NCBI GenBank assembly: GCA_004325065.1
Contig: PITI01000323.1
Location: 1-14,532, forward strand
Direction: 5' to 3'
DNA: 14,532 nucleotides
DNA from: Hamiltosporidium magnivora
Taxonomy: Eukaryota; Microsporidia; Dubosqiidae
Part shown: positions 8,054 to 14,532 of the stretch, piece after piece
Layout of the letters: each line of letters begins with the position of its first letter
Position numbering within the stretch: position 1 is the first letter of the stretch
The notes under the pieces: generated by a model
The model's input: only the letters and a program-made list of their open reading frames with translations
Databases searched by the model: none
Told to the model about the DNA's origin: nothing
Program-made: the position numbers and the translations under genes

Positions 8054-9390
8054 ATATCTTAATATTAATTAAACAAGAAATCTTTATTATAATAGTATTT
8101 ATTGTAGGACAAATTTATCTTTCAAAGTCAAATAAAACGATACCAGATAAGGGTATGTTTCCTTATAAAGAAGAAACTACATATTTTGAGAAGCATGCAT
8201 TTAATCTGATAGAGCAGTTATTTTCTGGTTATTCTAAAAATGCATTTAATGATGTATATTTCATAGAAACAAATAATCTTACAACAAATGCAGATTTTGA
8301 GGGATTCATAAATAAAATCACACATTCTAAGACGATAAAAACACATTTTTTTTATGTTCAATTTGATTGGTCTGAAGATTCAAATTTAAACACTGAGAAC
8401 ATTATTAAAAAAATTTTATGTGCACTGAATAATCATTTAGAAGGAAAAATGTGTAAACCGAAAGAAAAAATTGTAATAAATAACGGAACAAATTTTATTT
8501 ACGAGGACATTTCTAAAGTCTTCAGATATTTTCATTACTATATAAACAATTTTAAGAATGAAAATTTAAATATAGAATCTATCAAAAAGATTTTCTCTAA
8601 AAGTCTGGATTTCCAAATGAATGCGACAAATTTTCTTAGTCAAAAAACATTTATCTTTATTTGTAGAGGAAAAATACCAAATTTAGATATCTTTTTATTC
8701 AAGAAAATTATTTTTAAATATCTAAAAGTAAGAAATACGTCATTCATGACCCCTGTATTTTTTTTTGATAGTAGTTCGAATAATTTGAAAAATGATGGCT
8801 ATTTCTTAAGTTCTTCGGATACTTCTAATACTTTTTGCACTGTAAAATTCTATTATGAAAAAATTGTTTCTTCTGAATATATAATATACTTTCAAAATCT
8901 TAAGGAATTAAAAGCTTTTTTTGTATCAGAAGAACTTTTTTTGAAGTATTCTGCGATTAAATTTACGGAAAAGATAGAAGAGAATTTTCATGATATGCAA
9001 AATCAGTCTATCCTAAGCCTTAAATCAATGCCTACGCGTAGAGTAGATGTGGATTTTGTGAATCCAATTAGAAAAGATATAGTTATGGTTGTAAACAATA
9101 TATTTTCTATAGAATATATTAACAAAGGATATTTTTTCGAAAAGAAAATAAAAAAAGACGATTTCACTTTAAAAAATAAATGTTTTATTCAATCTATGGA
9201 ATTATCTGCTCACATAGATAGAGTAGATTCTTTTGCATATAATTTTTGTATTGACGAATATGGTGAAATTATTTCTACTTATCGAGAAGAATTAAAGTTC
9301 TATGCAAATATCAAAAACATATCTATAGCTTTTCATGAAATTGAAGAAAAATGCAAAAATTTAATACTTTCACTTATGAATTTGGAATGA
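8050..9390 (+). CDS. hypothetical secreted or membrane-anchored protein, 446 aa
   Basis: This is the only long intact reading frame in the window. I chose the ATG at 8050: the frame can be extended only two codons, to a GTG at 8044, an unlikely start in a eukaryote. Residues 11-24 are strongly hydrophobic after a short, weakly charged start (K8, E10), fitting a signal peptide or signal anchor, so the protein probably enters the ER and is secreted or membrane-anchored. The rest is hydrophilic, rich in Asn, Lys, Ile and Phe, with no second clear membrane span. It has seven Cys (124, 135, 205, 263, 378, 400, 435) and seven N-x-S/T sequons (N28, 76, 145, 191, 229, 318, 423). I see no Walker, kinase, protease or lectin motif and do not recognise the family. 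Codons end mostly in A or T. The frame stays open for 446 codons while everything around it is decayed, which argues for selection or recent origin. It lies centrally in the inverted-repeat loop and ends in TGA. Confidence 0.82.
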   Translation: MNILILIKQEIFIIIVFIVGQIYLSKSNKTIPDKGMFPYKEETTYFEKHAFNLIEQLFSGYSKNAFNDVYFIETNNLTTNADFEGFINKITHSKTIKTHFFYVQFDWSEDSNLNTENIIKKILCALNNHLEGKMCKPKEKIVINNGTNFIYEDISKVFRYFHYYINNFKNENLNIESIKKIFSKSLDFQMNATNFLSQKTFIFICRGKIPNLDIFLFKKIIFKYLKVRNTSFMTPVFFFDSSSNNLKNDGYFLSSSDTSNTFCTVKFYYEKIVSSEYIIYFQNLKELKAFFVSEELFLKYSAIKFTEKIEENFHDMQNQSILSLKSMPTRRVDVDFVNPIRKDIVMVVNNIFSIEYINKGYFFEKKIKKDDFTLKNKCFIQSMELSAHIDRVDSFAYNFCIDEYGEIISTYREELKFYANIKNISIAFHEIEEKCKNLILSLMNLE

Positions 9391-10689
9391 TCTGATATAA
9401 ATATCCATAAACAAGAATTTTTTCTTTTAAAATATAATCACATGATAAAATACCATAATGAAGTAAAAAAAATATTTTTATTCACAATTTTTTAATTTGG
9501 CAATTCTATAATAATTTTCGTTTCTTAAATCTCAAAATATAAATTAACAGCAAAATATTTTCTTATTATAGTTCTAATCTGCTGTTTTTTGAAAAGTCAG
9601 ATCATGGTTTTGAGCCTTTAATTATGTTTAAAGGTGCTATTGTTGACTAAAATTGCTGAAACATAATCATATATTGGTGTAAAGAACCATAAAACAATAT
9701 TGACGCTTCGAATTATAAAAAAACCAAGTCATTCATAAAATCCTGGTCCCTTAAAAATAATTTAATCTAAAAATATAATCTAGTATTTTTTCGTTAAAGA
9801 CTAATAAACATTGCTTTATTAAATGGTAAATTTTTGATCTTATAACGAAAATTGATATCCAAATAAACAGAGGTATAGTTTCTCTATTTAACTAAGTATA
9901 TATTTCCTGATTTATGAAATAATTTACACATAAATCTTAATTTAGAAGATTATATATGTATAGTATATAGAAACCTGATTATCAACAGCTTAATATTTAT
10001 TATGATTGGTAAAAGCCTACTTTTGATTCTCAGAGATATTTATGATTCAATGCATATTTTTCACATAAAAGAGATATAGAGTATCTAACTTAGCCAAAGA
10101 TCTCTTGCAAAGATTATTACCAAAAAACATATTTTTAATTAATTAGAAGGTATTTTATTATGTATCATAATCGTCGATCTAACGTTTTTTTAAATTGCTA
10201 TTGGCTACTCATTAAAAATCAAGATACTTTTTTAAATCGAAGATGATATTTAAATTTTTTTGAATTTATATTTGTCTAGATCATAAATCCTCTATAATCT
10301 CACGTATTAGATGTTTTAACACAATATGAAATCAAATTTTATTTAGATTGAAAAATAAACAATATCAGAATTATTGTGTACACGCTCTCTGGGCTGAAAT
10401 TACTTTATATCAGATTATTACCGTATAGATTTGACCGAATGCTGTTCTTTACAATTTTAGCATTGATTGAATAAGTTGTATCTTCGAACGCTTACATAAT
10501 AATTAAAATGCCTCAATCATTATCAAATGGATTGCAGAAAAACATTCATAAAATTTTAGTGTGATTATCTAGTAAATAACTCTAATTTATATCAAGCATC
10601 ATTTTGAGAACCATCAAGGACTTATTTATATCTAAGTCAATGTTTAGACATAAAAAAATCTTTTAATTTTAGAGAAAAGCCGGCCTCTT
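9391..10689. other. no supported gene; right half of the central loop
   Basis: About 1.3 kb downstream of the gene is AT-rich, with stops in all frames on both strands and no clear match to the left half of the loop. I see no convincing AATAAA at the gene's end; the nearest A-rich strings lie within 70 bp after the stop. The stretch presumably contains the 3' end of the transcript. Confidence 0.45.
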
Positions 10690-10864
10690 GACCTTCTTTT
10701 ACTCTGGTTTGGATTACAAAACTAGATCATGATGAGACGAATTAATCATATATCAAAATGCATAAAAGAGCATGAGTTGGTACATCAACCAATATATTTC
10801 ATGAAAAAGCTTGCACATAAAAAACATTTTTTAACTACTACAGTTGCTATTTTAATCATTTAAT
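10690..10864 (-). repeat. probable continuation of repeat copy D beyond M'
   Basis: On the minus strand the order GCAACTGTAGTAGTTA then CTCTTTTATGCATTTTG parallels CCAATCTAGTTA then CTCTTGTTATACGCATT in copy A. The match is diverged and was judged by eye only. Confidence 0.35.
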
Positions 10865-10881
10865 GTTGTACTTTATATTGA

Positions 10882-10890
10882 CCCCCCCCC
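10882..10890. repeat. C9 homopolymer in the terminal repeat of M'
   Basis: Nine C in a row lie at the position of the shorter C-rich block in the other three ends of the M elements (CTCCCAC, ACTCCCCC, TTTCCCC). Likely slippage expansion, and a site prone to sequencing error. Confidence 0.7.
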
Positions 10891-11039
10891 ATTGTTCTTA
10901 CCCTGGCCAAAAGTAAAATTCAGCAGATCACACACTGCTAAATCGGATGGAGATTAAAAAATATTCTATTTAGAGTTTTTTTTATCGGTAAATGGCTTTT
11001 TACCCGGAAAAAATATATTTTGTGATAAATTAAAAATTT

Positions 11040-11190
11040 GTTAAACTAAGATTCTTTTAAAACCAAAAAAAAATTAAAAAGAATTTATAAAAATCAAAAA
11101 AAATGCAAAAAAATAAAATTTATTATAAAAAAAGGAAATCAAAAAAATAAAGTTAAGAAAAATTATTACAGAATAAAAAAAAATTTGAAT
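11040..11190. repeat. poly-A-rich low-complexity tract inside M'
   Basis: Complementary counterpart of the poly-T tract in M. A runs of 4-9 bases are separated by one to three other bases. Confidence 0.6.
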
Positions 11191-11689
11191 TTAAATGATC
11201 CTTTTTTATTCCGCTTTTTATATTCTTCTCTTCTGCCTGGTTTTTTTAACTTTTCCCTTTTATATGACACACTTTTGCATTTGATTCAAAATCTAAAATA
11301 TAAGATTTAAAAAATTGAGAACATAAGACTTAAGTTACAAAAATATACTTTAAATCAAACGGTTTTAAAAAAATATTTTTTTTACGGTTTTTATTGACAT
11401 ATATTTACTCTAATTATGCAATTTAACAAGGAAATGCATTCAAAATGGAGAAATATAGAATAAATTAGAGGGGAGACAAAATCAAATAACAACAAAAAAT
11501 TAGAAAATTTTTAGTAAGAAATTCTTAAAAAAACCGAGCATATAGATAGAAAATCTAATTGAAACCTTGGGAATTTTTAAATTTTCATTTTAAATACGAA
11601 AAATTAGTGCAATTTCAAGTCGATATTTTATTAAAGCTTTTTTTATTTTTTACAGGGGAAACAGAATAAAATACGACAGGAAATAATAA

Positions 11690-12592
11690 ATTTTAAGTTA
11701 TTGCGATGTGAAAGCGTAAAGCCTTAGCTTTTTATATTCAGTTACGAAGGCTTGGAATTTCGGAGATACAAAAATATATTATTTAAAAAACCAGGTCGTA
11801 AATAATAGATTATACCTGTTGGATGGTGGAATTTCTTTCTTTGTGACTAGTTTTTATTATAGTAAACAAAATCTTCATGAAAAGATATCCAAATATAAAA
11901 CTTACGTATTTTTAAATCTATACATCACAAATATAACAACTTGTTATCGATTCTCATATCGTATCAATGTCTAATAAAGCCATTGGGATTACATCATAAA
12001 GTAATTGAATTAAATACGAAGTATTTATTCATCTTCGCGATGCACATTAACAACATGTGTGAGATTGTAATACTACTTTATCTTAATAAATGAGCTACAA
12101 ATAATCTTATCCGTCACTCTATTGGGTTCAAAAATCTAAAAAAATGATAATACTGCGTATCATGGCGTAGCCGATGTTTATTTAGACCTGCGATCACTCT
12201 CGAGCAACTGACATTAACAATCAAGAAAAACCAGATCCCCCATTCAAAATATTTTACCTACATATGGGAGTTATTGCATGGAGATAGAGGTTTATCGAAA
12301 TGCACCGACTGAATGTTTGAGAACCTGGATCTAAGCTACCAATGGCTGCATCATTGTCATGGAATAATATAACATTTTTACAAAAAAAAATTAGCTATTT
12401 ATTAGATAAAAAACTTTCTAATTTTTACATTTCTCTAGCATTTGATTAAATAGAATGTGTGATATAATTAATACAATTAAAATTATTAAAAAAATGTGCA
12501 ACAAGTTTAAATCTAGTCATTAAGAGACCATTTATATTATTAAAGTTAACGAATTTTCTGAAATATTTAAAAAGAATAGCTAAAAAATTTAT
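11690..12592 (-). repeat. dispersed repeat unit, copy D, mirror of A
   Basis: On the minus strand this follows copy A closely from its start (about 12590) to about 12390: TTAGAAAG, ATCTAATAAATA and GTTATATTATTCCATGACA. It then follows copy B: AACAGGTATAATCT, GTATCTCCG and AGCTAAGGCTTTACGCTTTCACAT. The match is interrupted by M' at 11677. Beyond M', 10860 down to about 10690 still resembles the last part of unit A (for example CTCTTTTATGCATTTTG against CTCTTGTTATACGCATT), so M' probably split D. The stretch is visibly GC-richer than its surroundings. Confidence 0.7.
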
Positions 12593-12889
12593 TTCGCGAA
12601 ACTCAAGGAAAAAAATTTTCTTATTGGTAGATAAGAGCAGCCTAAGAAAGTTAGATTTGTTTTAATTATTTCAAAAATATTTTCAAAATATTAGGATTTT
12701 TACAATATAATGGAAAAAATATATTATTGCAAGCTATAATATATTTTTTTAAACAAGTATGTCAAGTAATTTAATTCCTTCTCTTTTTATTATGATAGGT
12801 ATTTTTTAATAATTTTTACAAAATTTGTAGTCATATTGATATTATGGGCATATTTATTGGAACGATAAAATTCGATTTTAATTTATTTT

Positions 12890-13108
12890 TTATTTTTTAA
12901 AAATCCAATTTACTTTATATGTCGTAAATTTCTTTATTCGTATAAATTGAACCACTGTAAAACATTTTTTTTTAAAAAAATCAAATATAAAGTATTTTAG
13001 ATTTAGTTCGTTGATGTATAAAGTGCCTTGTTTCGTTTCAAACGAAACCAGGTACATTATAGACACACTTTTATCTTCGGTTTTTATATATGTGTAAAGA
13101 CTAGAGTA
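12890..13108 (-). pseudogene. mirror copy of the decayed arm gene
   Basis: On the minus strand from 13108 down to about 12950 the frame matches the left-arm remnant codon by codon without indels: YSSLYTYIKTEDK, then IMYLVSFETKQGTLYI and LKYFIFDFF. The tail after the A run also matches (MFYSGSIYTNKEI) but has a stop six codons before the end of the left copy. Upstream of 13108 this copy is more broken than the left one. Function unknown. Confidence 0.4.
13023..13055. repeat. 33-nt near-perfect hairpin, right arm copy
   Basis: GTGCCTTGTTTCGTTT, one C, then AAACGAAACCAGGTAC: a 16-bp stem with two non-matching pairs and a perfect 9-bp inner stem. It sits at the equivalent position of the right arm and is the more symmetrical of the two copies. 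Confidence 0.65.
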
Positions 13109-13636
13109 GTTACTGCAGCTTAAGCAATGTAAAAAGTTATGATATTATCTTCTTTTAACTTAACTTAAGAAATTACAGAGTTTTCTAAATCTGTTTTGCT
13201 GAAACGAGTATTGAAACTTTTAAAATGCAGGCGAATCAATTAAATATCCAAAGATATTATGGAAAATCGTTTCTAGCATTTTTCGGCATAAATACCAATC
13301 TTTTTTTTACTTTGTTTCTATTTATAGAAGAACTAGTAATGATGTAATCAAAATTCAAAAAATTCAGCCAAATTTTATTCTTTTATTTCAATTAGTTTAA
13401 CATGTAATTTCTTGTCGAATTATACACCCTCTTTTCATTTTATGTAATAATAACTTTATTCTAAAGCATCAAATCTTTTTAAAACAGTGGCAAGTGTTAT
13501 ATTTGTTTTCATAACATCAAGCAGTTCTATGTTTAAAATAAAAAACTGCTAAATCAACACTCCATCAGTATCCCCTGCGATACCTACTTCTCAAAGCCCT
13601 TCATCTACTAGGTGTGTATTACCTAATTAATGGGCG

Positions 13637-13648
13637 AGGCAATTGCCT
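13637..13648. repeat. 12-base palindrome in unit B, covarying with unit C
   Basis: AGGCAATTGCCT here is GGGCAGTTGCCC at 14389-14400 in copy C. The outer pair changes from A-T to G-C on both sides, keeping the stem, while the centre changes freely. Confidence 0.5.
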
Positions 13649-13675
13649 GAAGTTCCCGAATGTCTGTTGGATGGC

Positions 13676-13712
13676 GTGTGATCAAAGGCCGAAGCCCACC
13701 CTAGGATCACAC
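13676..13712. repeat. stem-loop candidate in repeat unit B
   Basis: GTGTGATC and GATCACAC form a perfect 8-bp stem around a 21-base loop that itself contains GGC-CGAA-GCC. Copy C keeps the left half but not the right half, so this fold is not conserved. Confidence 0.4.
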
Positions 13713-14190
13713 AAGATCATGCAGCATTCCCACTTACTCTACACTTTCTAAACCCAATAAAGTATAGCTAAGATATATTTCAGAGACTTGCATGGAGTTC
13801 ACCTAGACAGTGCAATGTCAATAAACAGGTATAACCTGCTACTTAGCTCTATCGGCTTTTAATGGTTTATATTTTTATATCTCCCAGGCGCTAAGTTTTC
13901 TAACCGAGTGAGCAAAGCTATGTTTCCACGCCTTTACATGGTAATTACCTGCATGTTTGGCTGCGGTCTGCAATCTAGTTACATAAAAAACTACATATAA
14001 ATTTTTAGAAAAAATTTTGCTGTTTCTTAGACCTCTTCTCCTCATAACACCTCCCATTGAACAACTGAAGATATAGGTAAGTTTTATTCCCACCAAAAAT
14101 TCAAATAATGACCTCACACCAGTTTCACAAACTCATTGCCAAATAGAAAGTTTTTTATGTGGTTATCATCCCTTCACTTATTATATCTCA

Positions 14191-14532
14191 ATTCTATTCT
14201 ATACTTTATTTAAAAGTATCACATCTTTTTAATAATAGTGGCAAGTGTTATATTTGTTTTCATGACATTAACGCAGTTCTAGGTTTAACATAAATGACTG
14301 CTACCCCAACACTCCATCGGTAACCCCTGCGATACCTACGTCCCAAAGCCTTTCATCTACTAGGTGTGTAGAACCTAATTTATAGGCGGGGCAGTTGCCC
14401 GGAGTTCGTTAATTTCCGTTGCATAAAGTGTGATCGAAGGCAGAATCTCCCCCCTTCTGAGCTCCCCCAAGACTATGCAGCATTCTCACTTACTCTACAT
14501 TTTCTGAACCCAATAAACTTCTAGCTAAGATA
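14191..14532 (+). repeat. dispersed repeat unit, copy C, cut by the window end
   Basis: The second tandem unit matches 13440-13775 nearly throughout, with landmarks CAAGTGTTATATTTGTTTTCAT, TCATCTACTAGGTGTGTA, CTTACTCTACA and AGCTAAGATA. It ends at the window border, so the array may go on. Where C differs from B it often agrees with A (for example GACATTAACGCAGTTCTAG), so the copies are not simply recent duplicates of each other. Confidence 0.85.

Larger units (their letters stand above)
10865..11677. mobile_element. second copy of MITE-like element (M')
   Basis: This is the reverse complement of M along its length. Shared landmarks include ACCGAGCATATAGA, GGGAGACAAAAT, TAAGACTTAAGT and GACACACTTTTG. 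Its ends read GTTGTACTTTATATTG on the plus strand and GTCGTATTTTATTCTG on the minus strand. It sits at a different place in the arm than M: it abuts the inner part of repeat unit D, which it appears to split. I could not see a clean target duplication (flanks CATTTAAT and AGGAAATA). Confidence 0.7.
12595..13455. repeat. right outer arm of the large inverted repeat
   Basis: This is the mirror copy of 4640-5585. It carries the same hairpin and the same dead-gene remnant, here on the minus strand. Its inner side runs straight into repeat unit D without element M between, which shows that M in the left arm is an insertion. Its outer side runs into repeat unit B at about 13430-13470. Confidence 0.8.
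13440..14190 (+). repeat. dispersed repeat unit, copy B (first of a tandem)
   Basis: This is a full-length unit of about 750 bp. The GTGG of GTGGCAAGTGTTATATTTG is at 13487 here and at 14238 in copy C, a period of 751. The unit is clearly GC-richer than the rest of the window, especially 13560-13740. Within it, 13676-13712 can fold (GTGTGATC ... GATCACAC) and 13637-13648 is a perfect 12-base palindrome. A minus-strand frame of 80 codons at 13875-14117 lies wholly in the second half. The equivalent frame in copy A is broken by stops, so I do not call it a gene. Confidence 0.8.

Noticed and set aside
12115..12135. GGGTTCAAAAATC as a tRNA B box.
   Set aside because: No cloverleaf arms or A box upstream, and it lies within repeat copy D.
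12230..12400. A minus-strand piece reading IGSLDPGSQTFSRCIS resembles the first RuvC block of TnpB/Fanzor nucleases (DPG..TF).
   Set aside because: The piece lies inside repeat unit D, the parallel units A, B and C do not encode it, and no second RuvC block or zinc finger follows. Best explained as chance.
13560..13740. GC-rich part of the repeat unit considered as rRNA, 5S RNA or a tRNA-derived SINE.
   Set aside because: I could not match it to any conserved rRNA segment. The nearest B-box-like strings (GGAGTTCGTTAATTTCC in C) have no A box at a proper distance.
13875..14117. Open frame of 80 codons, minus strand, rich in Arg and His.
   Set aside because: It lies within repeat unit B; the corresponding stretch of copy A (7020-7285) has stops and shifts in this frame, so there is no sign of coding constraint.

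Overview
The window is very AT-rich, with long A, T and AT runs. It has one long open reading frame (8050-9390, 446 aa), no recognisable tRNA or rRNA, and no bacterial-style tightly packed genes. This is the look of a gene-poor, repeat-rich region of a compact AT-rich eukaryote. A microsporidian (Nosema/Vairimorpha-like or similar) is my best guess. It rests on composition, an intron-free orphan gene with an N-terminal signal-like segment, and a possible decayed Merlin-type transposase. It is an inference, not a proof.

Layout. Positions 1-2880 hold no intact gene. The plus strand is T-rich, and the minus strand reads as protein-like pieces broken by stops and frameshifts, possibly a dead LINE-type element. 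At about 2810 the bias flips, and 2880-4250 is A-rich on the plus strand, with a possible dead Merlin/IS1016-type transposase at about 3205-3720. From about 4640 to 13455 the window is organised as a large, decayed inverted repeat. Its outer arms (4640-5585 and 12595-13455) are reverse complements and each carries a remnant of the same small dead gene. Inside them lie two mirror-image copies of a GC-richer repeat unit (A at 6434-7310, plus; D at about 12590-11690, minus, probably continuing to about 10690). Each arm was also hit by the same ~0.82 kb terminal-inverted-repeat element (M at 5599-6426; M' at 10865-11677), but at different places. Further copies of the repeat unit lie outside the right arm as a tandem with a period of about 751 bp (B, C), and a weak copy (E) lies outside the left arm.

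The single intact gene sits in the roughly 3.4 kb unpaired centre, between repeat units A and D that point toward it. The order is therefore E(-), dead gene, A(+), intact gene, D(-), dead gene copy, B(+), C(+): genes alternating with one repeat unit in alternating orientation. This resembles a subtelomeric or multigene-family array more than a normal gene neighbourhood.

The protein is predicted to be secreted or membrane-anchored. I do not recognise its family, and nothing in the window shows partners or a pathway. Coordinates of repeat borders are from alignment by eye and are good to about 10-30 bp, except where a short exact motif is given.
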